This document shows, one piece after another, positions 1 through 7,550 of a stretch of 64,000 bases of DNA. Origin of the DNA: Runella sp. CRIBMP (lineage in GTDB: Bacteria > Bacteroidota > Bacteroidia > Cytophagales > Spirosomataceae). Position 1 is the first letter of the stretch; every line of letters begins with the position of its first letter. Both the position numbers and the translations under genes were made by a program. The stretch spans positions 1,163,924 to 1,227,923 of the forward strand of contig NZ_JAAAKZ010000001.1 of the NCBI RefSeq assembly GCF_009905605.1, written 5' to 3'. Below the pieces are notes generated by a model. That model was not told the origin of the DNA. It did no database searches and saw only the letters and a list, made by a program, of their open reading frames with translations.

Positions 1-235
1 GATAGGGCGGTTTATGATGATGTATTACAAAAGCTCCGTTGAGCAAGCAAACGGTCGCCTTGGGCGAAGCCGCAATCCAAGTGCCTCCTGCCAGTCCGTC
101 TTGTGGATAAAAGACGGGAGTGGAATCAATGAGGTACTTTTTGGGTGGCAAAGCTTTTGGGCGACCTACGCTCTCATCGCGGTTAGAAGTCAAGATAAAG
201 CCTTGTTGGTGTGGAATATAGGTTACAAAGCACAT
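1..235 (-). CDS. NRDE (TANGO2-like) family protein, C-terminal part outside window
   Basis: The minus strand reads open from an ATG at 235 to the window edge, giving about 78 residues beginning MCFVTY and carrying SNRDE at residues 17-21. That N-terminus, with Cys at position 2 followed shortly by an NRDE motif, is the hallmark of the NRDE/TANGO2 family. Its members are cytosolic proteins of poorly known function, linked in eukaryotes to haem trafficking and Golgi organisation. The start is fixed by the conserved Cys2. The gene is the last one visible of a minus-strand run and lies 87 bp beyond the DinB-like gene. Family assignment is firm; function is not known. Confidence 0.85.
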   Translation of the reverse strand, partial: MCFVTYIPHQQGFILTSNRDESVGRPKALPPKKYLIDSTPVFYPQDGLAGGTWIAASPKATVCLLNGAFVIHHHKPPY

Positions 236-322
236 GGTTTGCCGGTTTATGTTCTGCCGAAACAGAAGACGAATTGAAAGATTATTTGATGATTTTCACC
301 CAACGCCCTTGCGAGGCGCGTC

Positions 323-829
323 TCAGGCTGGCACGACTTCCCGGTACTTGATGGTTGAATACGCCACGCCAAAATGTATTGGTACAGCTATTTCCGGGAA
401 TTGCTCTCTTAGCGCAATTTTTATGATGGCAAAATGGTGAATGGCGTGCTCAGCCATGTATACCAGCTCGCGGGCCCAAGTCGTTTGAATTTCTTCGATA
501 TCGTTTTCCAAAAACGAAGCCTTTAGGATAATCTGAGTGGTGGGAATCGGTTTTTTTAAGGCTTCGACCAATTGCTCCGCCTTGTTTATGCTAAAGGCGG
601 GGTCATTTTCCAACCGCAGGTCTCGCTGGCGGGCATCATAGTCCACAAAACCGTGCGGTGCTTGTTCAAAAAGACATTGGTAAAACTCCAAGGTATGTCT
701 CACGTGTTGGCCTACGCTGCTTCCGTGCAGTAGGGGCAATGGGTCGGAATACGCCGCTGGAGAAATAATTTTGAGCAAATCTTTCAGTTGTAATAAAACG
801 TCCAGATTGGTTCGTTGGAGCAAGGTCAT
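323..829 (-). CDS. DinB-like family protein
   Basis: A 168-residue helical protein of the DinB/YfiT superfamily, four-helix-bundle proteins that often bind a divalent metal and in some members act as thiol-dependent transferases. Possible metal ligands are His42 or His45 (GQHVRH) and the pair His128 and His131/132 (EHAIHH), the usual spacing for the family triad. No signal peptide is seen, so it should be cytosolic. Its ATG overlaps the TGA of the upstream YceI gene by four bases (ATGA), which implies translational coupling. Substrate cannot be predicted. Confidence 0.8.
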   Translation of the reverse strand: MTLLQRTNLDVLLQLKDLLKIISPAAYSDPLPLLHGSSVGQHVRHTLEFYQCLFEQAPHGFVDYDARQRDLRLENDPAFSINKAEQLVEALKKPIPTTQIILKASFLENDIEEIQTTWARELVYMAEHAIHHFAIIKIALREQFPEIAVPIHFGVAYSTIKYREVVPA

Positions 830-1359
830 TTTGAAATGGCGTTAACAGTTAGACGGATAGTGACATCATCAGACATGCCGAAGGTGTTGCCTCCGATGGC
901 CCAATCCTTACGGTTGATTTTAAAGGTTCCGCTGAAAGTAGCTTTATTATTGGTTTCTGAAAATGTAAACGGTACTTTGACATTTTTAGTGATGGCTTTG
1001 ATGGTCATGTCAAAGTAGCCGATGTAGCCGTTGGTTCCTTTTTCGATTTTAGTGGATTTTAGGCTGATTTTTGGGTACTTAGCAACCTCAAAAAAGTCTT
1101 CTTTTTCGCGTAAATGGCGATTCCGAAGCGTATTTTCGGTTTCAATCGTTGCCGCATCAACGCTGGCGGAAATGCTGCTCATGGTGGGGGTTTCAGGATT
1201 GAATTTCAAGGTTGCGGCCAATCCTTTAAATGAACCGTTGACTGTTACTCCCAACATCTTTACAGAAAAACCAATAACAGATGAAACGGGTTGCCAGACT
1301 TGACTCACAGCGGTTACCGAGACACTTACGCAAAGTACTAAAATTAAGATTTTTTTCAT
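826..1359 (-). CDS. YceI family periplasmic lipocalin-like protein
   Basis: A 177-residue protein with a signal peptide (residues 1 to about 19, cleavage near AVSQ) followed by a YceI domain covering the rest. YceI proteins form an extended lipocalin-like beta barrel that holds a long isoprenoid chain in the periplasm. The typical elements are visible: an early VIGFSVK strand, the central NRHLREKEDFF segment and a C-terminal DVTIRL strand. It sits 23 bp after an outer-membrane protein gene and overlaps the DinB gene by 4 bp, so the three are probably cotranscribed. Confidence 0.9.
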   Translation of the reverse strand: MKKILILVLCVSVSVTAVSQVWQPVSSVIGFSVKMLGVTVNGSFKGLAATLKFNPETPTMSSISASVDAATIETENTLRNRHLREKEDFFEVAKYPKISLKSTKIEKGTNGYIGYFDMTIKAITKNVKVPFTFSETNNKATFSGTFKINRKDWAIGGNTFGMSDDVTIRLTVNAISK

Positions 1360-1382
1360 AGGGCCGAAATAGCATTTCGCAG

Positions 1383-2099
1383 TTATAATTTGAAAGAAAT
1401 TGCCACAAAAGGCATCAGAATCTTGTTGCGGAAGCGGTCGTTTTCAAAAGTTAGATTTTGGGAAGTGGTATATTCCGTAAACTGAAAACTTGCCCCGAGT
1501 CGTATTCCTGTTTTGTGACTGATCCAATAGCGTGCATACAACTCAGAATTTAAACTGCCCAAGTCGTTGTCGCTGACCAACAATAAATTGAAAACCGTTG
1601 GCTTGGCAGATTGTTGCGTACCGCTCAAACGTGAGTCAGTAGATTTGGCCAAAAATGTTCCTGTTTGCTCGGCTCCAAAAGTAGCGCCGATGGCGTCGAT
1701 ATTGAAGCCTAGGTCTAGTTTGCGAAAACTGTATTCTAAATGAATGGCCAAATTGAGGGCGTTGGTTTGGGAGCGTGGTAGTTTGAGCGTATCGAGGTTG
1801 GACAGTACATTTTCGACAAACAACACCTGTGGGCCCGTTTCTCCCGAAGTGAGGCGGGCGGGTGCGGTGATGTAGTCTAGGTCTTTACCCACAAACGATG
1901 TTAACCGAACGCCCCAACCTACTTTGAATCGATTGGCTTTGCCGATGCCGTAGAACTGTTGGTACGAGAGCGCACCCGAAAACCCTCCGATGGCCGACAG
2001 GGCCACGTCGGCCGTAGTTGTTTTTTTTGGGTAACTGAATTGGGCGTGACTGCCCGTAAAAGCCGCTAACGCGAGTACTATCAACAATGCTTTTTTCAT
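1383..2099 (-). CDS. Predicted outer-membrane beta-barrel protein of unknown function
   Basis: A 238-residue protein with a clear signal peptide (MKKALLIVLALAAFTGSHAQ). The mature part is rich in alternating hydrophobic strands and aromatic residues and ends in VAISFKL, a pattern typical of a small Bacteroidota outer-membrane barrel. I recognise no named domain. It lies 74 bp downstream of the DM13 lipoprotein gene and 23 bp upstream of YceI, so it probably belongs to an envelope operon DM13-OMP-YceI-DinB. Confidence 0.65.
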   Translation of the reverse strand: MKKALLIVLALAAFTGSHAQFSYPKKTTTADVALSAIGGFSGALSYQQFYGIGKANRFKVGWGVRLTSFVGKDLDYITAPARLTSGETGPQVLFVENVLSNLDTLKLPRSQTNALNLAIHLEYSFRKLDLGFNIDAIGATFGAEQTGTFLAKSTDSRLSGTQQSAKPTVFNLLLVSDNDLGSLNSELYARYWISHKTGIRLGASFQFTEYTTSQNLTFENDRFRNKILMPFVAISFKL

Positions 2100-2173
2100 G
2101 GAATCAATAGGGTGTAATTGTCAAGAAAAGAATTTTTGAATGCTCCTATTCAAGGCTAATTTTTGGGGAAAAA

Positions 2174-2635
2174 TTATTGTTTGAGTTCGGCATTGCCAAA
2201 CAGAACGGAGAATGGTTTGCACCAAATCAGGATGTACTTTTGGGTTTTGAGATCGGGAGCCGAAGGCAATTCAATGAAAAAATTGCCGAGATTTACGCCT
2301 TTGCCGATTTCCACAAACCGAGAAGCAACGCGGTCTTCGGAGAGATAAATTCGCAAATCTGGCCCACTGTCTGTTTTGAAGTCGTTGAAAACAAGGGAAT
2401 ATTTATCCCCTTTTTGGTACAGCTTTACCCCACCAGAAGTCGGATGGACGTTGGACATAAACATCCCCTGCGCCACTAATTTTTGTCCAGTAGAATCAAA
2501 TGACGTAATGGGCTTGTTGATTCCAGGGCCTACATTGCCCGTAGGGGAAACAGGAGAAACGGGTTGGAGCTCTTCATTCTTTTGACAGGCAATTCCTCCC
2601 AGCGTCAAACAAATCATTAACAGTGCCTTTTTCAT
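2174..2635 (-). CDS. DM13 domain lipoprotein
   Basis: A 153-residue lipoprotein: the N-terminus ends in a lipobox (LGGIAC, Cys17). A Pro-rich linker follows, then a DM13 domain from about residue 48 to the end. Family marks seen are a GMFMSNVHPTSG start, the central GPDLRIYLS motif and the terminal YILIWCKPFSVLFGNAEL with its conserved Cys. DM13 domains are proposed to act in electron transfer or redox signalling outside the cytoplasm; here that role is only inferred. It heads the minus-strand envelope operon and has two inverted repeats upstream, next to a Crp/Fnr gene. Confidence 0.85.
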   Translation of the reverse strand: MKKALLMICLTLGGIACQKNEELQPVSPVSPTGNVGPGINKPITSFDSTGQKLVAQGMFMSNVHPTSGGVKLYQKGDKYSLVFNDFKTDSGPDLRIYLSEDRVASRFVEIGKGVNLGNFFIELPSAPDLKTQKYILIWCKPFSVLFGNAELKQ

Positions 2636-2656
2636 AGATTTTATAGTTTGTTTCTA

Positions 2657-2680
2657 TGACAAAGGTGTTTGAATTTGTCA
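2657..2680. promoter_or_regulatory. Inverted repeat TGACAAA-N10-TTTGTCA upstream of DM13 gene
   Basis: Perfect 7-bp arms at 2657-2663 and 2674-2680, 22 bp before the DM13 start codon. Placement and shape fit a dimeric regulator site, possibly for the adjacent Crp/Fnr protein. Regulation is inference. Confidence 0.4.
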
Positions 2681-2684
2681 CAAC

Positions 2685-2708
2685 GGAATGTCGGCTTGCT
2701 GACATTCC
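2685..2708. promoter_or_regulatory. Inverted repeat upstream of DM13 gene, between it and the Crp/Fnr gene
   Basis: Arms GGAATGTCGG (2685-2694) and CTGACATTCC (2699-2708) pair with one mismatch around a 4-base centre. No T-run follows on the minus strand, so an operator is more likely than a terminator. The word GAATGTCGGC recurs upstream of the YHS gene at 5570-5579. Confidence 0.45.
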
Positions 2709-2716
2709 TTGAATAT

Positions 2717-3418
2717 TTATACGGTTAATTTTCGAAGTTGCTTCACATCAGGAATAACAATACTGCTGCGGTTGTAATCAATGAGCCCGCTGTGCTTCAA
2801 TTCACTGAAAAGTTGTGTTACGGTTTGGCGCGTACTGCAAATCAGGCTGGCTAGGTCTTGGTGGGTCAGGTAGTTTTTGAGCGTAATACCCTGGGGGGTA
2901 GGAGTGCCTTCTTTTTCGGCCCATTCTTCCAAAAAAAGCAGAAGGCGCGTACGGACGTCTTTAAACATCAGATTGGCGTAACGGTTCTCCAATCGGCGAA
3001 AACGCAACCCAATCAGTTTAGTGAATTTGACAGCGAGGCTAGGATTTTGTTGGATGACTTTTTCAAAATCTTCGATTTTGAAACTGCACACTGTCACGTA
3101 GTCAGATAATGCCACCGCAAACTCATCGATGTCGGTTGCATCAAGGGTTATCTGGCCAAAAAGGTCTCCTTTTTGAATCACTTCTTTGACCGTTTCGTTG
3201 CCTTCGGCATCAAGTTCTACAATCTTGATAACGCCTTTTTTGAGGAGATAAACCCGGTTGGTCTCATCGTGTGCAAAATAGATAATCTCGCTTTTCTTGG
3301 CTGATTTAAAATTGGTAATCAGGCAGATTTGCCTGAGTTCTGCGGAGTCGAGGTGCCTGAATAGCTGATGGTCGCGGAGGTACCAGTAGCGGGTTTCGAG
3401 GGGAAATTGCGGGGTCAT
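2717..3418 (-). CDS. Crp/Fnr family transcriptional regulator
   Basis: A 233-residue regulator with an N-terminal cyclic-nucleotide-binding-type beta roll (about residues 15-135) and a C-terminal winged helix (about 160-225) whose recognition helix region reads STRQTVTQLFSELK. There is no N-terminal Cys cluster, so it is not an FNR-type iron-sulfur sensor; ligand is unknown. Crp/Fnr proteins bind dyad sites. Several inverted repeats lie immediately downstream, in front of the DM13 gene, and a related one in front of the YHS gene, so it may control these redox and envelope genes (inference). Confidence 0.9.
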   Translation of the reverse strand: MTPQFPLETRYWYLRDHQLFRHLDSAELRQICLITNFKSAKKSEIIYFAHDETNRVYLLKKGVIKIVELDAEGNETVKEVIQKGDLFGQITLDATDIDEFAVALSDYVTVCSFKIEDFEKVIQQNPSLAVKFTKLIGLRFRRLENRYANLMFKDVRTRLLLFLEEWAEKEGTPTPQGITLKNYLTHQDLASLICSTRQTVTQLFSELKHSGLIDYNRSSIVIPDVKQLRKLTV

Positions 3419-3492
3419 CCTACAAGGTGATTAGAGTAAATCAGGCATTAATACCAGTAAATATACGAACTATTTACTCAAATAGATGAAGC

Positions 3493-4536
3493 TCAAAGTT
3501 GACCGCTCATGGCAAAAAACTCGCGGGATGTTTGTAAGAGTTTCCCCAACGGCGTAGGTTTTACCCCCAAGCGGATATTAGCGGCGCTGATGTCGGCCAC
3601 GATTCGCATATTGTGCATAATATCGCGATAGGCTTTCCACAGTGTATAGCTAGGGTCATACACGTGTCCAGGCTCCGATGTGGCTCCGTTTAGTTCCATA
3701 ATTTTGATGTTACGGCCCGCGTAGAAGTCTTCTAAGTTGCTTACTTTGAGGTCAAAACGCCCGTAATAAAATCCTTCAATCGGCAAGGCAATTTGGTCAA
3801 AAACGCTTTCTAGCCGTTGATTAATGAGGTGATTAGCATTCAAAAACTTCGTCCCCAAACAATGATTGCCGATGGGCTGAATGTAGCGGCGCTCACCTTT
3901 CGGCACTACGCTATTCCAGTCGTTTTTTACGCGTTCCTGCAATTCCTGCATTGCAAAACGGGCGCGGGTGTTTTGGGTTAGTAGTTGGCCCACCGTAGAA
4001 TGACCATCGCCGACTACACTCAAAAATTCCTTTTGCGTTATCGAGGTGATTTTGCCTTTGGATTCTTCGGGCAAACGGGCATACATTACCCCAAATTCCA
4101 ATTCATAATCAATGTATTCTTGAATAATAACAGGTTGTGGTGTCTGTTTTAAGTAGTGTTGAAGCTGGTCGGAATCTTCGATTTTGTGCACCCGAAATCC
4201 CCGACCTCCTACGTCGGGTTTGACTATGACTGGGAACACAATGCTCGCTTTTTTGAGTTTTTCCCTCACCATTTCCCATGCTTCTCCTTGTTGGATAAAG
4301 ATCCCTGCCGGCAAAAATGGGGAAGCAATTTGAGCGAGAATATCATTTTTAGATTCACCGAAGACTCCGCCGTCGGGAATACACGTATTGACGGTAGTAA
4401 AATACGTAAGAGACCGATTACGTATGGCTAAATAGAGCCAATAGGGTGTAAGTGGCAGAAAAAACACCCACCAAGTCCAATATTCATAATTCACTAATTT
4501 AACGAGCCAAAGTGGGGAACGAAGGGTTGAGAACAT
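3493..4536 (-). CDS. Membrane-anchored ATP-grasp enzyme, D-Ala-D-Ala ligase-like
   Basis: A 347-residue protein with a hydrophobic N-terminal segment (about residues 22-40, WWVFFLPLTPYWLYLAI) and an ATP-grasp domain from about residue 75 to 320. Visible motifs include VIVKPDVGGRG with the ATP-binding Lys, the IIQEYIDYELEFGVMY strand, GRFDLKVS and KIMELNG, which supply metal-binding Asp, Glu and Asn. ATP-grasp enzymes join a carboxylate to an amine or thiol through an acyl phosphate. Databases often label relatives D-alanine--D-alanine ligase, but the membrane segment and divergence make the real substrate unknown. Confidence 0.75.
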   Translation of the reverse strand: MFSTLRSPLWLVKLVNYEYWTWWVFFLPLTPYWLYLAIRNRSLTYFTTVNTCIPDGGVFGESKNDILAQIASPFLPAGIFIQQGEAWEMVREKLKKASIVFPVIVKPDVGGRGFRVHKIEDSDQLQHYLKQTPQPVIIQEYIDYELEFGVMYARLPEESKGKITSITQKEFLSVVGDGHSTVGQLLTQNTRARFAMQELQERVKNDWNSVVPKGERRYIQPIGNHCLGTKFLNANHLINQRLESVFDQIALPIEGFYYGRFDLKVSNLEDFYAGRNIKIMELNGATSEPGHVYDPSYTLWKAYRDIMHNMRIVADISAANIRLGVKPTPLGKLLQTSREFFAMSGQL

Positions 4537-4607
4537 ACGAGGAATAAGAGAATATTAACACTAAAAGCAAGTTAAAAGGTAAAATGTTCAATAAAAAAAG
4601 GCGTGGC

Positions 4608-5009
4608 TCAATGGGCAGGAAGTAATCCACGAAGGGTTGAAATGACTTTTGACCAATGTAATATCACGACGAGTGCACAGCATTTGAATGTTATCAGTGC
4701 CAAAGCAAACAACTGCCCACCATCGCCTAGTACATCAATCCCCAGTATCGTAAGGTGCGACAAAATAGCGCCTGCCATGGTGCCCAGCCCCAAGATAGCG
4801 CCAATCCAGCAATAACGCGGTGTGAGCAAAAGTACACCCGCGATTAATTCAATAACGCCCGAGCCAATTCGGCCATAAGGCTCAACGCCAAGTTTGGAGA
4901 AAATGTAGACACTTTCTTCGGCCCCCGTAAATTTAAAAAAAAGTGTTTGTAACAAAATGACCGCCGCTACGATTTGAACGAGCCAGGAGAGGATGGTTTT
5001 GGTTTTCAT
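4608..5009 (-). CDS. DoxX family membrane protein
   Basis: A 133-residue integral membrane protein with four predicted helices, matching the DoxX/DoxD-like superfamily. Typical features are the FFKFTGAEE segment after helix 1, GVIELIAGVLLL in helix 2 and GAILSHL in helix 3. Family members associate with redox enzymes and oxidative-stress membrane complexes; a specific role cannot be given. It follows the YHS gene by 40 bp in the same direction and probably shares its transcript. Confidence 0.85.
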   Translation of the reverse strand: MKTKTILSWLVQIVAAVILLQTLFFKFTGAEESVYIFSKLGVEPYGRIGSGVIELIAGVLLLTPRYCWIGAILGLGTMAGAILSHLTILGIDVLGDGGQLFALALITFKCCALVVILHWSKVISTLRGLLPAH

Positions 5010-5049
5010 GGATTGATGTATTTTTCAGTGAGGAAGGAGGTAGGGTATA

Positions 5050-5511
5050 TTATTGAGCAGAAACACGTTGCCAATTTTTGTCGGCTTTTATTTTCAAATT
5101 GCCCTCATCTTTGTTCCAATCCGATAAAGTATTGTTGAACAGTTTGTTGTAAAAAAGATACAACTTGCCGTTGATGATTTTGTAGGTTTCGGGATTTATC
5201 TCGACTTTTTCACCGTTGGCTGCGCCCATTGCGTAGGCACACCAACCTCCATATTGAGGCTCGTAAGCGGGTGGATTTTTTTTAAACGTTTCGGCATTGG
5301 CCGCGGAAGAAAATTGATATGTAACTCCCTCATATACGACTACATACGTCTTTGAGCCTTTGGTGGGATTTTTTTGGAAATAACTGACGGGGTCGTAGCC
5401 AGAGAGCGCGAGGCCTTTTTCTAAATTAAACTGTTTTTGACGAAGCGCGGGGGACTGCGCAAAAATAATTTCGGTCAGGAGAAGAAGCGTGGCCAAAAAG
5501 ATTGTTTTCAT
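5050..5511 (-). CDS. YHS domain-containing periplasmic protein
   Basis: A 153-residue protein when started at the ATG at 5511, which opens a normal signal peptide (MKTIFLATLLLLTEIIFAQ); an in-frame start 48 bases upstream would place unlikely polar residues before it. The YHS domain carries LSGYDPVSYF, YEGVTYQFSSAANAETF and the GGWCAYAMG motif with its Cys, followed by a C-terminal stretch rich in Lys, Trp and Asn. YHS domains are small metal-binding modules; exported forms often sit beside copper or redox genes. It is probably cotranscribed with DoxX. Confidence 0.85.
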   Translation of the reverse strand: MKTIFLATLLLLTEIIFAQSPALRQKQFNLEKGLALSGYDPVSYFQKNPTKGSKTYVVVYEGVTYQFSSAANAETFKKNPPAYEPQYGGWCAYAMGAANGEKVEINPETYKIINGKLYLFYNKLFNNTLSDWNKDEGNLKIKADKNWQRVSAQ

Positions 5512-5571
5512 GACTTTATTCGGAATTGATAGTTTGATGATACAAAAATGACACATCAATTCTTAACCGAA

Positions 5572-5587
5572 TGTCGGCCAAACGACA
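5572..5587. promoter_or_regulatory. Inverted repeat TGTCG-N6-CGACA upstream of YHS gene
   Basis: Perfect 5-bp arms about 60 bp upstream of the YHS start. With flanks it reads GAATGTCGGC, the same ten bases found in the repeat in front of the DM13 gene. TTTGTCA also occurs nearby at 5606-5612. A shared regulator is inferred. Confidence 0.4.
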
Positions 5588-5647
5588 AAACCTTGAAAAT
5601 AGTTATTTGTCAAAAGATAAAATGCGGTTCATTCTCAAGTCTCTAGT

Positions 5648-6544
5648 TTACTGAGGTTTGCCAAAAGCCCATTTTAGAAAATCGGGCATGGCCGCCGACC
5701 ACGTTGCCTGGTCGTGGTGCCCGCCTTTGACTTCGGCGTAGCAAACGTCTTTGCCCCAACGATAGCCTTTGCGTTCGAGTTCGGCAATCAAGTCAAGGGT
5801 GTCTTCAATGGAATCAATGACGCCGTTGTTGTTGCGGTCGTCTCGTTCGTCTTCGGAGCCTGTCTGTAACCAAAATTGCGGATGTTGTATGGAAGTATAG
5901 GCGGTTTCGCGTACCAAACGGTGCATGATTCGGTCGTTGTGGTCGTCGTAATGGTTTTCGTAAGCGCGTTGTCGCCACCAAAACGAACCCGAAAATACGC
6001 CTGCCTTGCCGAAGCGCTCAGGATGATGCCAAGTAATATCAAACGCCGATAGCCCACTCAGTGAAAAACCGCAGATTACTGTGTTTTGGGGGCCAGTGAG
6101 GACGCGGTAGTGTTGTTGGATGTAAGGCATCAGTTCTTGCAGCACGAACAATGTGTAGGAGCTGGCCTTCGTGCCGCGTTGTTTATAGTCTGGTTGAGAG
6201 GCGGTTCCGTATTCCTGAATTCGTTCACCGCAATGAATGGCTACAAGGATAAATGGCTCAATGGAAGGTGCCGTTTTTTGGATGACTTGTTGCATTTGTA
6301 GGCGCTCCAAGTCCTGTCCATCGTTCATGTAGAGTACTTTATACGCACGATTTGTTTGGGTGTAGCCTTCGGGCAGAAGAATGTCAAGCGATACTTGCCG
6401 GTGCAGATGGGTTGAGTGAAACTTGGTGTCGTGCAAAACGGTCATTTCGGGGAGGGAGTCAATATGTTTCAATAAGGTAAAAGTGCTAGTAGGAAACAAA
6501 AATACAAATAACCCATATTGGGGTATAAATTTCAAATAATTCAT
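5648..6544 (-). CDS. Alpha/beta-hydrolase esterase (esterase D/Fes type)
   Basis: A 298-residue hydrolase of the putative-esterase family, which cleaves ester bonds with a Ser-His-Asp triad. The nucleophile motif GFSLSG places Ser at 161; the likely catalytic His is 276 or 277 in KGGHHDQATW. The substrate side begins with the usual RQVSLDILLPEGY and VLYMNDGQD segments. The N-terminus is hydrophobic and may be a signal sequence or anchor. An unusual acidic loop at residues 232-249 (DERDDRNNNGVID) resembles a calcium-binding loop. It is divergently placed from the FKBP gene; substrate is unknown. Confidence 0.8.
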   Translation of the reverse strand: MNYLKFIPQYGLFVFLFPTSTFTLLKHIDSLPEMTVLHDTKFHSTHLHRQVSLDILLPEGYTQTNRAYKVLYMNDGQDLERLQMQQVIQKTAPSIEPFILVAIHCGERIQEYGTASQPDYKQRGTKASSYTLFVLQELMPYIQQHYRVLTGPQNTVICGFSLSGLSAFDITWHHPERFGKAGVFSGSFWWRQRAYENHYDDHNDRIMHRLVRETAYTSIQHPQFWLQTGSEDERDDRNNNGVIDSIEDTLDLIAELERKGYRWGKDVCYAEVKGGHHDQATWSAAMPDFLKWAFGKPQ

Positions 6545-6691
6545 TCTTCCAAACTTTTTTCTATCAATTTTACGTTTATTTACGAAAGTTTAAAGAAACT
6601 TTTGATTTTTTGAATTTTGCTTAGTTTTAATTGTGAAAGCGACCCCGATTTTCAAAGAATCTACTAAAACCAATCCAAATTTGTTTATCTA

Positions 6692-7474
6692 ATGAAGTAT
6701 CTAGCTTGCACTGTATCTGTATTGTTGATTTCAACGGTTGTTACATTTTCACAAACTAAAAAAGTACCCGCCAAACCTGCCGCTAAACCCGCGACTGCCG
6801 CCAAACCAGCCCCTGTCAAAGCAACGCCAGCCAAACCAGCTGTTGCCTCCAAAATGACCAATGAATTAGACTCGGTAGCGTACAGCATCGGGATGAACAT
6901 AGCCCAAAACCTAAAAGGACAAGGCCTCGACAAAATCAATGTTAACTTATTGGCCAAAGGAATTCAGGATGTATTGAAAGGTGGTAAATCAGATTTGGAT
7001 GACAACCAGGCGCAAATGATTTTAGGAAATTATTTTAATAAGCTCCAAACCCAGCGCCAATCAGAAGATGCCAAGAAGTTTGAAGGAAACAAATTGGATG
7101 GAGAAAAATTCCTTGCAGAGAATAAGAAGAAGGCCGGTATCGTTACTTTACCTAGCGGCTTGCAGTACGAGGTTATGAAAGCGGGAGAAGGCCCCAAACC
7201 TACCATCAACAATACAGTAAAGACCCATTATCATGGAACATTGGTTGATGGAACGGTTTTTGACAGTTCAGTAGATAGAGGTCAGCCAGCGGAGTTTCCA
7301 GTAGGCGGAGTGATTCAGGGTTGGGTGGAAGCATTGCAGCTGATGCCCGTAGGTTCTAAATGGAAACTATATGTACCCTACAATCTTGCTTACGGTGAGC
7401 GGGCCGCAGGTCCACAAATTAAGCCATATTCGGCATTAGTATTTGAAGTAGAGTTATTGGAAATCGTAAAATGA
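6692..7474 (+). CDS. FKBP-type peptidyl-prolyl cis-trans isomerase, periplasmic
   Basis: A 260-residue FKBP of the FkpA/Mip type, which catalyses proline isomerisation and acts as a folding helper outside the cytoplasm. It has a signal peptide (to about residue 20), a low-complexity Lys/Pro/Ala linker (25-53), an FKBP_N dimerisation region (about 55-140) and a C-terminal FKBP domain (about 145-260) with THYHGTLVDGTVFDSS, GGVIQGWVEAL and YNLAYGER. It lies 76 bp upstream of the Prc protease gene in the same direction, a pairing that suggests shared work in envelope protein quality control. Confidence 0.93.
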   Translation: MKYLACTVSVLLISTVVTFSQTKKVPAKPAAKPATAAKPAPVKATPAKPAVASKMTNELDSVAYSIGMNIAQNLKGQGLDKINVNLLAKGIQDVLKGGKSDLDDNQAQMILGNYFNKLQTQRQSEDAKKFEGNKLDGEKFLAENKKKAGIVTLPSGLQYEVMKAGEGPKPTINNTVKTHYHGTLVDGTVFDSSVDRGQPAEFPVGGVIQGWVEALQLMPVGSKWKLYVPYNLAYGERAAGPQIKPYSALVFEVELLEIVK

Positions 7475-7550
7475 TTTTGGCGGATGTTGGAGGTTTTTCC
7501 AACCATTTCAATCTCCAATATCCCGGGGCCGAAATCAATTAAATCAGTGT

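Noticed and set aside
14..277. 87-codon plus-strand frame at the window start
   Set aside because: The minus strand there encodes a clear NRDE-family N-terminus.
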